64,000 bases of DNA, from the NCBI RefSeq assembly GCF_000010185.1, contig NC_010376.1:1116001-1180000 (forward strand), given 5' to 3'. Below the pieces are notes generated by a model. The model searched no databases. It was not told the origin of the DNA and saw only the letters and a list, made by a program, of their open reading frames with translations. Each line of letters starts with the position of its first letter. Position 1 is the stretch's first letter. Position numbers and translations under genes: made by a program. Of this stretch, positions 1 through 8,711 are shown piece after piece. Source of the stretch: Finegoldia magna ATCC 29328. Lineage in GTDB: Bacteria; Bacillota; Clostridia; Tissierellales; Peptoniphilaceae.

Positions 1-1200
1 TTTCATAACTCCACCGAACATAACAAGACCTTGAATTGCAAAAATAACAGAAATTCCAAGGGCAACAATTTTGTAGAACTTATTTGATTGATACAACGAA
101 ATTTTCATTCCTCTATATATCAAAATCAAAAACAACATTATTACACCCATTCCTGTGAAAGTTCCCATTTCTTCGCAAATTGCTGCGAAAATAAAATCAC
201 TTGTGACAACAGGAACTACATCAGGCCTTCCTAATCCAAGTCCAGTCCCAAAAAATCCTCCACTTGCTATTGCGAATAAAGCTTGCGTGATTTGATATCC
301 TATTCCGTCAATATTCTTCCATGGATCAAGCCATGTAGACACTCTTATTCTTATATGAGAAAAAAGCATATACGCAGCCACTGCTCCAACTATAGCGATT
401 AGTAAGTTCAATATAATTAATCTGATGTCTTCTTGATTAACAATTTGGTAAACTAAAAATAATCCGTAAAAAATCATCGCTGTTCCCAAATCTTTTTGCA
501 AGAAAAACAATCCTATAAAAAAATACACGACAATCATTAGAAAGTATCTTTTGATTATTGGAATGTATTTCTTGTATTTTTTTGCTGAATCTAAATTTAT
601 TCTGTCCAATAAATCAGTATTATAATCATAACTTGCTAAGAAAAATACGTACAATATTTTAGTGATTTCAGATGGTTGAAAACCAATACCAAAAATACTT
701 ATCCAGTTTCTAGCACCATATTTATCTTCTGCAAGTAGTAGCGTCATTAAAAACATTACTATACAACCAATCAAATAAAGTGCAGTAAATTTGTACCATT
801 TTTTATAACTTTTCAAAATAAAAAAAGTTCCAAAAAACAACAGTATTCCAATTGTGAACCACATTATTTGTTTTAATCCTTCGTGGGGATTAAGTCTGTA
901 AATAACGATTATACCTATACTAAAAAGCATACATGCAATTTGTAATATATATCCGTCTCCCCTAGTGATTTTTGTTACGTATTTATTTGCTAAAAACATT
1001 AAAATCGTAGCAAACAAAAAGTAAGCTAGTGCTTTTGTATCTAATCCTTTTTCGTTTGATCCTAAAGCAAGAAAAAAGCCAAATATGTTAAACAAAAGTA
1101 TTAAATAAACTGGCTTAATCATCCTACCATTAACACGCATTGGCTTTAAGTTATCGATAAATTCTTTGAATCTGCTATTTTGTTTACGTTTAGTTTGCAT
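1..1200 (-). CDS. FtsW/RodA/SpoVE-family septal or elongation glycosyltransferase (3' end cut by window)
   Basis: Reading the minus strand from the ATG at 1200 gives 400 residues that run off the window edge. It is a polytopic membrane protein of the SEDS family, which polymerises lipid II into peptidoglycan glycan strands. Visible family traits are about nine to ten hydrophobic helices, the segment YRLNPHEGLKQIMW near residue 95, and at the edge the Q-G-L-V-M-F-G-G-V-M-K stretch that normally precedes the PLTG/PF-SYGGS signature. About 30-40 C-terminal residues must therefore lie outside. The start overlaps the end of the upstream FHA gene by 11 nt, so the two are translationally coupled. 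FtsW and RodA cannot be separated from this sequence alone. Family assignment is firm; the exact role is not. Confidence 0.85.
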   Translation of the reverse strand, partial: MQTKRKQNSRFKEFIDNLKPMRVNGRMIKPVYLILLFNIFGFFLALGSNEKGLDTKALAYFLFATILMFLANKYVTKITRGDGYILQIACMLFSIGIIVIYRLNPHEGLKQIMWFTIGILLFFGTFFILKSYKKWYKFTALYLIGCIVMFLMTLLLAEDKYGARNWISIFGIGFQPSEITKILYVFFLASYDYNTDLLDRINLDSAKKYKKYIPIIKRYFLMIVVYFFIGLFFLQKDLGTAMIFYGLFLVYQIVNQEDIRLIILNLLIAIVGAVAAYMLFSHIRIRVSTWLDPWKNIDGIGYQITQALFAIASGGFFGTGLGLGRPDVVPVVTSDFIFAAICEEMGTFTGMGVIMLFLILIYRGMKISLYQSNKFYKIVALGISVIFAIQGLVMFGGVMK

Positions 1201-1696
1201 CTTTGTCACCATTTACAAACATGAATTCAATTTGTCCAATATCTATTAAGTCTTTGTCGTTTAGTCTAGCAGAATTAATCAGTTTATTTCCATTCAAAAA
1301 AGTTCCATTAGCAGAATTCAAATCCTCAATATAATAATTATTTTTTTCTTTATAAATACGTGCATGTCTCTTAGAGATAAACCTATCCTTCAATGCAACT
1401 TGATTGCTATCATCTCTTCCTATAGTGGCAGTTCTTCCTATAAAATAATGCTCTTGTATTTTAAAAGGCAAATTTTCTTTTCTATTAATAAGTTTTAAAT
1501 ACGTATTTGAACTGTAATTCATATTGTTTGTTCCTTTTATATCCAAATAAATCATCTTGATTATATTGAAAATAAAATAATAAATGATTATTACAAACAA
1601 ATATTTAAAAAACATAGAAATTAAATTATATAATTTTAAATTCGGAGTAATTTGTATAGAAAAGAATGCATCTAATATGTCAATAATGTATTTCAT
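1190..1696 (-). CDS. Membrane-anchored FHA-domain protein
   Basis: This 168-residue protein has one hydrophobic segment at about residues 24-50 and a forkhead-associated domain at about 85-160. The FHA core is intact: G93-R94, S109-R110-H111 and N130-G131-T132 with N135, the residues that bind phosphothreonine peptides. It is therefore expected to dock a Thr-phosphorylated partner at the inner face of the membrane. The start at 1696 follows an AAAGGATGG ribosome site. It is coupled by an 11-nt overlap to the FtsW/RodA gene, an arrangement that recalls the actinobacterial fha-rodA-pbpA-pkn loci where Ser/Thr kinases control cell-wall growth. No kinase is present in the window. The domain call is secure; the link to wall synthesis is inferred from position. 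Confidence 0.85.
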   Translation of the reverse strand: MKYIIDILDAFFSIQITPNLKLYNLISMFFKYLFVIIIYYFIFNIIKMIYLDIKGTNNMNYSSNTYLKLINRKENLPFKIQEHYFIGRTATIGRDDSNQVALKDRFISKRHARIYKEKNNYYIEDLNSANGTFLNGNKLINSARLNDKDLIDIGQIEFMFVNGDKDAN

Positions 1697-1785
1697 AGAA
1701 TTCCATCCTTTCTCATTTTTATCCTAATATAATATATCACATTTTGAACTTAATAAATGAATAATAAAGTTACAATTTGTCAAAA

Positions 1786-2358
1786 TTAATCTTCAAATAT
1801 AACAGAATCGTCAGTAAATCCTTTGATTCTTGCCAATGATTCTATGGTGTATCCTTGTCTTCTTAGATTTTCTCCACCTTTTTGAAAAACTTTTTCGATT
1901 AGAATTCCAATTCCTTCAACAGTTGCATTTGCTTGTGAGCAAATATCGATCAAACCTTCCAAAGCTTTACCATTTGCAAGAAAATCATCTATCAATAAAA
2001 CATGATCTTTTTCATCTAAGTATTCTTTTGAAACCATTACTTCATAGCTTCTGTTTTTTGTAAAACTAAAAACTTCTGTTCTGTAGCAATTGTCGCCCAA
2101 CGTTTTTGAGCTTGTTTTCTTTGCAAAAACAACTGGGCAATTAAATCTAATACCACATGCATATGCTATTGCAATTCCACTGACTTCTATTGTAAGTATT
2201 TTATTGATTTTTTTATCCTTAAATTTTTCGTAAAATTCATTTGCCAAATCTTCAAAAAGAACAGGATCAATCATATGATTAATGAACCTGTCTACCTTCA
2301 GTATATTTCCCGGTAATACCAAACCGTCTTTCATTATTCTCTCTTCAAGTTTTCTCAT
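1786..2358 (-). CDS. xpt: Xanthine phosphoribosyltransferase
   Basis: A 190-residue type I phosphoribosyltransferase of the usual Xpt length. It converts xanthine and PRPP to XMP in purine salvage in the cytoplasm. The N-terminus (MRKLEERIMKDG) is typical of Xpt, and the PRPP-binding motif is visible as VLLIDDFLANGKA at about residues 123-135. The start is preceded by TAGGAGAT. In many Firmicutes xpt is followed by the xanthine permease pbuX and preceded by a guanine riboswitch; neither is present here. The gene stands alone between a terminator upstream and the FHA gene downstream. Confidence 0.93.
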   Translation of the reverse strand: MRKLEERIMKDGLVLPGNILKVDRFINHMIDPVLFEDLANEFYEKFKDKKINKILTIEVSGIAIAYACGIRFNCPVVFAKKTSSKTLGDNCYRTEVFSFTKNRSYEVMVSKEYLDEKDHVLLIDDFLANGKALEGLIDICSQANATVEGIGILIEKVFQKGGENLRRQGYTIESLARIKGFTDDSVIFED

Positions 2359-2385
2359 TTATATCTCCTAAAATTTAATAAATAT

Positions 2386-2414
2386 ATTATACATACAATA
2401 TCAAAAAATCACAA
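2386..2414 (-). promoter_or_regulatory. Sigma-A-type promoter for xpt
   Basis: On the minus strand TTGTGA (2409-2414) and a perfect TATAAT (2386-2391) are separated by 17 nt, about 27 nt upstream of the xpt start. The -10 box is consensus and the -35 box matches four of six positions. The region between this and the upstream terminator is too short for an aptamer. Confidence 0.5.
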
Positions 2415-2420
2415 TATTTG

Positions 2421-2467
2421 CCAATTAAAAAATATCACTTACTCTCAAATATAGAATAAGTGATATT
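2421..2467 (-). terminator. Rho-independent terminator of the glycogen operon
   Basis: An 11-bp perfect inverted repeat (2431-2441 with 2457-2467) is followed on the minus strand by a run of T residues. It lies directly after the phosphoglucomutase stop codon and closes the glg transcript. Confidence 0.85.
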
Positions 2468-2473
2468 ATAAAG

Positions 2474-4171
2474 TTACTTAACATTCATCATTTTTTCTTT
2501 TGCTATTTTTTCAATATCCAAAACTTTTTGTTCAGCTTTTTCTTTTGAATCTGCAACAGAATAAATATATAATTTAATTTTTGGTTCAGTTCCAGAAGGA
2601 CGTAGCGCATACCATGATCCATCATCATAATAATATTTTAAAACATTTGATCTTGGAGTTCCATAATCTTCAAAATTTACATCGTAATCTTTTGTTTCAA
2701 CTAATTTTGTAGAACCTATTTCACTAATTGGATTGTGTCTGAATTCTTCCATGATTCTTCCGATTTTTTCTTGACCATCCAATCCTTCTAAAACAACGGA
2801 AGATAGTGAATTTTCGTGATATCCAAATTCCTTATATAAATCATTTAAAACATCGATCAAAGTTTTTCCTTGTGTCTTGTAATAAGCTAACATTTCTGAA
2901 ATCATCATTGAAGAACTTACTGCATCTTTATCTCTTACAAATGTTCCATAAGAATAACCAATACTTTCTTCGTAGCCAAATACCCAAGACTTTTCTCCAG
3001 TTTTTTCGTATTCATTAGCTTTTCCGCAAACATTTTTAAATCCAGTTAAAGTTTCAATCATTTCAACGCCGTATTTTTTGGCGATTTTAGATGATAAATC
3101 ACCCGTTACAATTGATTTAACAACTGCAGGGTTTTCTGGCAAATCATGTTTTTCATATCTTTGGCTCAAAATGTAGTTTGTCAACAAAGCTCCGATTTTA
3201 TTGCCATCTAAGAAAACATATTCTCCGTTACTTAAAACTTCGACAGCAGTTCTATCTGCATCTGGATCAGTTGCTAATAGCAAATCAGCTCCAACTTCTT
3301 TTCCCAAATTAATTGCATATTCAAATGCTTCTGGATTTTCAGGATTTGGGTAAGGAACAGTCGTAAAATTGCTGTCAGGATTTTCTTGTTCTTTTACAAC
3401 GTAAACATTTTTGAATCCTCTAACATCTAAAATATGTCTTACGAATCTATTTCCAGTTCCGTTCAATGGAGTATAAACAATTTTCACATCTTTATCAATG
3501 TTGTCATCATTAATTGTAAGACTTAGAACATCTTCAAAATAATCTTTGTCCAAATTCTCTCCAAAATATTGTATTTTACCTTCAGCTATTAATTTTTCAA
3601 AATCTCCTATCTTAACTTCTGTAAAACTTTTGATTTTGTCCAAATTACTCAAAATTTCATCAGCCTTATCTTCAAGAATTTGGCTACCTTCTTCCCAATA
3701 AGCCTTGTATCCATTGTATTCTTTTGGATTGTGAGAAGCAGTAATCATAATTCCAGAAATGCAATTAAATTTTCTAATAGAGTACGACAACATTGGAGTT
3801 GGTCTTATATCATCCGACAAATAAACTTTTATTCCATTAGATGCAAGTACATTTGCGGAGATTTCTGCAAATTCTTTTGAAAATTTTCTAACATCGTAGC
3901 TAATGCTAACGCCTCTTTTCAAAGCTTCATCTCCGTAATTTTTGATAGTATCAGCAAGTGCTTGTGTAGTTTTCATGATGTTGTACTTGTTCATTCTATT
4001 AGTGCCTGCTCCAATTTTTCCTCTCAATCCAGCAGTACCAAATTCCAATGATTTATAAAACCTATCTTTTATTTCTTCATCATTATCTTTTATTGCTTCC
4101 AATTCATTTCTTGTTTCTTCATCATAAGACTTATCATTTAACCATTCATTGTATACTTTTAAATAATCCAT
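2474..4171 (-). CDS. pgcA: Alpha-phosphoglucomutase (phosphohexomutase superfamily)
   Basis: This 565-residue enzyme interconverts glucose 1-phosphate and glucose 6-phosphate. It carries the four phosphohexomutase signatures: the phosphoserine loop TASHNPKEYNG near residue 143, the metal-binding DPDADR near 304, the sugar-binding GYEES near 400 and the phosphate-binding RPSGTEPK near 530. The length matches the PgcA/PgmB-type bacterial enzymes. It is the last gene of the glycogen operon, 8 nt after the C39-like gene with a strong AGGAGG site. This placement fits supply of glucose 1-phosphate to GlgC, or return of glucose 1-phosphate to glycolysis. A terminator follows directly. Confidence 0.93.
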   Translation of the reverse strand: MDYLKVYNEWLNDKSYDEETRNELEAIKDNDEEIKDRFYKSLEFGTAGLRGKIGAGTNRMNKYNIMKTTQALADTIKNYGDEALKRGVSISYDVRKFSKEFAEISANVLASNGIKVYLSDDIRPTPMLSYSIRKFNCISGIMITASHNPKEYNGYKAYWEEGSQILEDKADEILSNLDKIKSFTEVKIGDFEKLIAEGKIQYFGENLDKDYFEDVLSLTINDDNIDKDVKIVYTPLNGTGNRFVRHILDVRGFKNVYVVKEQENPDSNFTTVPYPNPENPEAFEYAINLGKEVGADLLLATDPDADRTAVEVLSNGEYVFLDGNKIGALLTNYILSQRYEKHDLPENPAVVKSIVTGDLSSKIAKKYGVEMIETLTGFKNVCGKANEYEKTGEKSWVFGYEESIGYSYGTFVRDKDAVSSSMMISEMLAYYKTQGKTLIDVLNDLYKEFGYHENSLSSVVLEGLDGQEKIGRIMEEFRHNPISEIGSTKLVETKDYDVNFEDYGTPRSNVLKYYYDDGSWYALRPSGTEPKIKLYIYSVADSKEKAEQKVLDIEKIAKEKMMNVK

Positions 4172-4179
4172 AAATCCTC

Positions 4180-4797
4180 CTATTGATAATAAATTAAACC
4201 TTTATACAAAGATTTTTGCTTAAACCATTTTTCTAAATCATAAACTCTCTTTACTCCCCAATTAGAGCATTCAATTTTCCAACTATTATCATAATAAATC
4301 GCAGTTATCGTAACCCAATGAAATTTAACATCGGGGTTTTTGTGATTTAATGTCAACATCAAAACTGGATAGCCATTTGCTATTGCTCCTATTATATATG
4401 TCACAATGTTTCTGATTTTCCAAGTAAAATTGTAGTTTTGCGCTACAAGACTCATTCCATTTTTCTTGGCATACTTTCTTATTCCGTTATTCATAGGGAA
4501 TAAAAATGGTACGCCGTATATTTTAGGCTTCAGAAATGTTGACAGCATATCTGCAAATTTTATATATTTAGTTTTAGTTATTCTTTTTCCCAAAAGATTT
4601 TCTGGAACTAACTTGGCATATTCTCTTTTTGTATTAGCAATGTAGATAAAATAATTTGTCATGGCAATTACAGAACAGCCCTTTTTAGTGAGATAGTTCG
4701 AATTCAAAATATCTTCAAACCATTGTTGATCTCCACCGAAAAAACCTTCAATATTCAAAATTTCATCTACATCTTTAAGTTCATATCTAGTATTCAT
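4180..4797 (-). CDS. C39/papain-like cysteine peptidase-family protein of unknown role
   Basis: A 205-residue protein that I do not recognise as a named gene. Its layout is that of the C39-like (papain fold) peptidases: Gln24/Gln25 in the N-terminal part, Cys41 in a GCSVIAMTNY helix start, His160 in KFHWVTITAI, and Asn179 in the ECSNWG strand turn. These would be the oxyanion Gln and the Cys-His-Asn triad. There is no signal peptide and no convincing transmembrane helix beyond a short hydrophobic stretch near 131-148, so it appears cytoplasmic. Its ATG shares one base with the pulA stop (TAATG), with a GGAG site inside pulA, so it is translated together with pullulanase. A link to glycogen metabolism is inferred only from this coupling. 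It might act on another protein or be an inactive member. Confidence 0.6.
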   Translation of the reverse strand: MNTRYELKDVDEILNIEGFFGGDQQWFEDILNSNYLTKKGCSVIAMTNYFIYIANTKREYAKLVPENLLGKRITKTKYIKFADMLSTFLKPKIYGVPFLFPMNNGIRKYAKKNGMSLVAQNYNFTWKIRNIVTYIIGAIANGYPVLMLTLNHKNPDVKFHWVTITAIYYDNSWKIECSNWGVKRVYDLEKWFKQKSLYKGLIYYQ

Positions 4798-6605
4798 TAT
4801 TTCTCCATACTTATAGAATATACCCCGCTTTTTCTTCTATCAATCAAAATTACATTATCATTGACCTCCATTTCAATGATTTTTTCATCAAAAATTTTCG
4901 TGCATTTGTTAAAATCTTCAAAATAATCATTCAAATCAAATTTAAAGCTTTCTCCCGAATTCATAAAAGCCAGCAAAAATCCTCCATTATTTTTAATACT
5001 AAAACAAATACAACAATCATTTACATTGTAAAATTTAATTTTATTTCTAATTTCATTCACATCTTTCAAGTTAAATTCCGGATGCATCTTTCTAAATTCA
5101 ATCAACGATTTTACATATTCGTATATTTCAGCGTTATCGTATTTCAATTTCCAATCAACTGCATTTATACTAAGTGATAGATTATAAGTGTTTTTATACA
5201 TCGACTTACTTCTTAGAAACTCATTTCCACAATGAAAGAACGGTATGCCTTGGCTTAGCATTATCAAATCAAAACAAAGCTTCGTGGAAGTTACGACATC
5301 TGCGTTTGTTTTAATTAATTTATCTTGAAGAATTAAATTATCGTGTGAATTAAAATAATTAATGGTTTCATTAGAATTTTCGCAAAAACCATGTCTTTTT
5401 TCATCATAATGAATCGATCCACAAATTCCTGTTTCCAAACCAATTTTATCTACATTTTCTTGAACAAAACCTGTAGAATTGTCATCATTATCGCCTTTGA
5501 TGGCATTTCTGAAAAAAGGATTAAAAAAAGCATAATCCTTTCCTTTTTGACTACCAAAAATCGTTCTTTTATTTTTCTGTAACGGAGATTCATCTGCCAT
5601 CCATGGCTCTCCGTAAATAATTACATTTTCATTATTTTTTCTTAGTTCACTTACGATTTTATTGGTTGTTTCTGAATCTATTAGAGCCATTAAATCAAAT
5701 CTGAAACCATCAATGTGAAATTCTTTTTGAAAATACAATAAGCTATCGATAATAAATTGTCTCACGAATTCATCTTCGGTGTTTAATTCATTTCCAACTC
5801 CAGATCCATTTGTGAAATTTCCATCCTTATCACGTCTATAAAATTGTGGATAAATCAAATTAAATGGATGATCTTTGTTTCTAAAAGTATGATTATAAAC
5901 CACATCCATAATCACACCAATATGATTTGCATGTAATGTTTGAATCATTTTTTTGAATTCAATGATTCTATTCTTTGGATTTTCTGGCTCTGTGGAATAG
6001 CTCCCTTCGATGCAATTATAATTTTCTGGATTGTATCCCCAATTGTAATTATCTCCAGAAAATCTTTCTGAATTTCTCTCATCAACACCTACAAAATCAA
6101 ATACAGGCATCAAATGAACATGTGTTATACCCAAATCTTTCAAATGATTTATCCCAGAAACATCACTTTCCTCTATCAATCCCAAAAATTTTCCTCTATA
6201 ATCAACTCTAATTTTACTCGATATATCAGATGAATAATCTTTTATTGATAATTCGTAGATTATAGCTTCATTCTTGTTTGCTATTTCGTATTCTTCATGA
6301 ATAAAACCATCAGGGTTTGTGGAATTCAAATCTATTACACATGACTTTAAGCTATTAATTGAAGAAGCTTTACAAAATGGATCCACAATTTCGAATTTTT
6401 CATCAATCTGATATTTGTAGTACATTCCATCCAAATCTCCTTCAACTTTGACTTCAAAATATTCACCATTTTTATACATATTAACAGATTGGTATCTTAC
6501 ATCATTGTAATTTTCATAAAGTAATAACTTTACTCTATTTATTTTAGGAGCATAAATCTTGAAAAACGTATATTCTTTGTTGTAATTAAATCCTAACTCA
6601 TACAT
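4797..6605 (-). CDS. pulA: Type I pullulanase (glycogen/starch debranching enzyme)
   Basis: A 602-residue GH13 enzyme that hydrolyses alpha-1,6 branches. An N-terminal CBM48-like beta domain (about 1-100) precedes the catalytic barrel. The type I pullulanase hallmark YNWGYNP is near residue 187. The four conserved GH13 regions are present: DVVYNHT, GFRFDLMALID with the nucleophile Asp, the YGEPW acid/base Glu, and FNSHDN with the transition-state Asp. No signal peptide is present, so it works inside the cell on stored glycogen. It lies between the phosphorylase homologue and the C39-like gene in the glg operon. All catalytic residues appear intact, in contrast to its upstream neighbour. Confidence 0.93.
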   Translation of the reverse strand: MYELGFNYNKEYTFFKIYAPKINRVKLLLYENYNDVRYQSVNMYKNGEYFEVKVEGDLDGMYYKYQIDEKFEIVDPFCKASSINSLKSCVIDLNSTNPDGFIHEEYEIANKNEAIIYELSIKDYSSDISSKIRVDYRGKFLGLIEESDVSGINHLKDLGITHVHLMPVFDFVGVDERNSERFSGDNYNWGYNPENYNCIEGSYSTEPENPKNRIIEFKKMIQTLHANHIGVIMDVVYNHTFRNKDHPFNLIYPQFYRRDKDGNFTNGSGVGNELNTEDEFVRQFIIDSLLYFQKEFHIDGFRFDLMALIDSETTNKIVSELRKNNENVIIYGEPWMADESPLQKNKRTIFGSQKGKDYAFFNPFFRNAIKGDNDDNSTGFVQENVDKIGLETGICGSIHYDEKRHGFCENSNETINYFNSHDNLILQDKLIKTNADVVTSTKLCFDLIMLSQGIPFFHCGNEFLRSKSMYKNTYNLSLSINAVDWKLKYDNAEIYEYVKSLIEFRKMHPEFNLKDVNEIRNKIKFYNVNDCCICFSIKNNGGFLLAFMNSGESFKFDLNDYFEDFNKCTKIFDEKIIEMEVNDNVILIDRRKSGVYSISMEK

Positions 6606-6614
6606 TTATAACTC

Positions 6615-8711
6615 CTAATAATCTTTTAAATAATTAATTCCGAAATTGTTCGATATTTCTATATTTTTCAACATATAATCATTCCACAAATTTTCATCTA
6701 GATACATTATTTGAACTTTTTCATTAACTTCAGCAAAATTGTCAAAAGAGTTTATTACATTAAAACTATCATTATATTTGATAATCAAATTATATATCTC
6801 CATAAATTCGTCTATAACTTTTTGATTTTTTATTATTTCTATATTTTCTAATATAAAGTTCATACAACTAGATTCAGTATTTGCAGAGATTTTTTTATCA
6901 AATTTGAACACTCCGTTATTTTCGCTTAAATTATTTACATTTTCATAAACATTTGAATTACTAGTTAATAAAATTGCTCCGTTATTCATAAAAGCATAGG
7001 GATAAGTATTTGAAACATCGAAGTTTTTGTAAGGAATATAATTGAAAACATCACTTGCTTTAGCAAAGTCTGGCAATTGGTCTAGCATTATGTTTTCGAC
7101 AAAAACCAATTTGATTTTTTCTTGAATAAGTTTATCTGAATTAATTATATTTGATAAACCAATACACAAACTTATTGTTTTCTTACAAAAAAAATAATCA
7201 AATGAACTCATACCGCCAATAAAAAATGTCGTAGGCGTAATGATCGTGTTCACATTATCTTTTAATTTTAAATATAAATACAAGATATAAAAAACATTTA
7301 AAACTTGTCTTTTACCTTCGTGAAAATCAGATAATTGCATATTAAAAATACTCTTATCATTTATATTTTCCAGATTATACTTATTGACAAGTTTTTTCTT
7401 GTACTTTAGTTTGCTAGCATGTAAATTATCGCAATCTATCTTATTATTGAATAAATCGTCGTTAAATCCATAAGTTTGTATCGCAATTTTATCTTGAATA
7501 TTTGTGTCAATATCTATATATTCGCTTTCTAATAAATATTTCTTATGATAATTCGAACCTACAATTATTTCGTGAGATATGAAAGCTATAAGATTAAAAC
7601 AATCTAGGAAATCTTCCTTGATAATTTCTGGATATCCATTTTTAAGAGCATTTCCATTTATTAATTCAATTATCTTTTTTATATCAGCAAACTGATACAA
7701 ATACCTCAAATCCATTAATTCAAATGACTCTCTGTGCAGATTAATATTGATATATCCGAAAATTTTATTACACTTTCTCAAAGCTTTTTCAAAATCATAA
7801 CCCAAATCCAAAAGTTTTTGTAAAAATGAAATTATTACTAAGGAAACATTCGTTTCAACAATATTTATTTGAATATGCTGTTCAATTTTATCTGAGTTTT
7901 CGAAAAATTTTATTTCATCATTAAATACGTCTTCCACTATTGAATCCGATAGAAATTTTTGTTGCAAGAATTTAATATATTTCCCGAATTCATCTACTTC
8001 AGGAGTGTAAACGAATTGACGTATCGAATCAATTTTATTTTCTTCAGAATAAATCTCCTCAATTCTCCCGCGAATAAAATTTTCATAATTTAGATTCGGG
8101 TTAGCTTTTGGTGCAAATAATCTAATAAAATTAGTATTCTCATTTAAATAAGGAATATCATAAATTTGAGATTTTATTTTATTATTATCTAATTCTATAT
8201 CGTATTGTGTAGATCTTTTAAAAACTACGCTTGTTTTTGGTTCGTGGAATACTGTCTCGATTTGGTTTTCATCGATTATTTGTTGTTTGAACTGTGAGTT
8301 TTTGTAAAAAATTGAATACGCTTTACAAAACTTACCTTGTTTTGAGATTTTCTCGAACAAATCTACAGAAAATCTTCCAATGTAACTTTGTCCTAAGTGC
8401 AAATCATTATTCATATTTACAACATCATCATATTTTTCTTGTAAAATATGTTGCAAATGAGTTTTTATATTGAGTTTTTCAAGATAATCTTCAAATAAAT
8501 TTTCTACCATTAGTTCAAATGATACAATATATGATCTCGATGATTTTCCAGTGTTAATATTAGTTTGTTCTTCAGAAAGCAATTCTTTAATTACTTCATT
8601 TAGCGCAATCCTAATTTCATAGAGATTAGCATCTTGAAGATCAACCAACGAATTATATGATAATTTGATTTGTAGCAATCTTCTTAGTTGATCTTCTGAA
8701 ATTCCAATCAT
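6615..8711 (-). CDS. Degenerate glycogen phosphorylase homologue (GT35 pseudoenzyme)
   Basis: This 698-residue protein occupies the glgP slot of the operon and keeps collinear landmarks of glycogen phosphorylase. LHLGQSYIGRF (104-114) matches the LGNGGLGRL loop, the segment ending FKQQIIDENQIE (about 141-152) matches GIFKQ-I-DGWQVE, GYININLHRESFE (319-331) matches Y-TNHTVLPEALE, and SDFHEGKRQVLN (461-472) matches RLHEYKRQLLN. The block TPTTFFIGGMSS through VFVENIMLDQLP (492-547) matches the PLP domain. Active-site residues are lost, however. The PLP Schiff-base lysine of GNMKFMLNGA is Ala573 in PYAFMNNGA, the catalytic His of TNHT is Ile323, and the TAGTEASGTGN phosphate loop is unrecognisable. 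The frame is fully open, it overlaps glgA by 4 nt (ATGA) and has a GAGGAG site, so it is expressed. It is also shorter than typical bacterial phosphorylases (about 750-820). Homology is well supported; lack of phosphorolytic activity is a strong inference. Confidence 0.8.
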   Translation of the reverse strand: MIGISEDQLRRLLQIKLSYNSLVDLQDANLYEIRIALNEVIKELLSEEQTNINTGKSSRSYIVSFELMVENLFEDYLEKLNIKTHLQHILQEKYDDVVNMNNDLHLGQSYIGRFSVDLFEKISKQGKFCKAYSIFYKNSQFKQQIIDENQIETVFHEPKTSVVFKRSTQYDIELDNNKIKSQIYDIPYLNENTNFIRLFAPKANPNLNYENFIRGRIEEIYSEENKIDSIRQFVYTPEVDEFGKYIKFLQQKFLSDSIVEDVFNDEIKFFENSDKIEQHIQINIVETNVSLVIISFLQKLLDLGYDFEKALRKCNKIFGYININLHRESFELMDLRYLYQFADIKKIIELINGNALKNGYPEIIKEDFLDCFNLIAFISHEIIVGSNYHKKYLLESEYIDIDTNIQDKIAIQTYGFNDDLFNNKIDCDNLHASKLKYKKKLVNKYNLENINDKSIFNMQLSDFHEGKRQVLNVFYILYLYLKLKDNVNTIITPTTFFIGGMSSFDYFFCKKTISLCIGLSNIINSDKLIQEKIKLVFVENIMLDQLPDFAKASDVFNYIPYKNFDVSNTYPYAFMNNGAILLTSNSNVYENVNNLSENNGVFKFDKKISANTESSCMNFILENIEIIKNQKVIDEFMEIYNLIIKYNDSFNVINSFDNFAEVNEKVQIMYLDENLWNDYMLKNIEISNNFGINYLKDY

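Noticed and set aside
2359-2473. Guanine riboswitch before xpt
   Set aside because: The gap of 115 nt is taken up by the glg terminator and the xpt promoter. The conserved purine aptamer core and loops are not seen.
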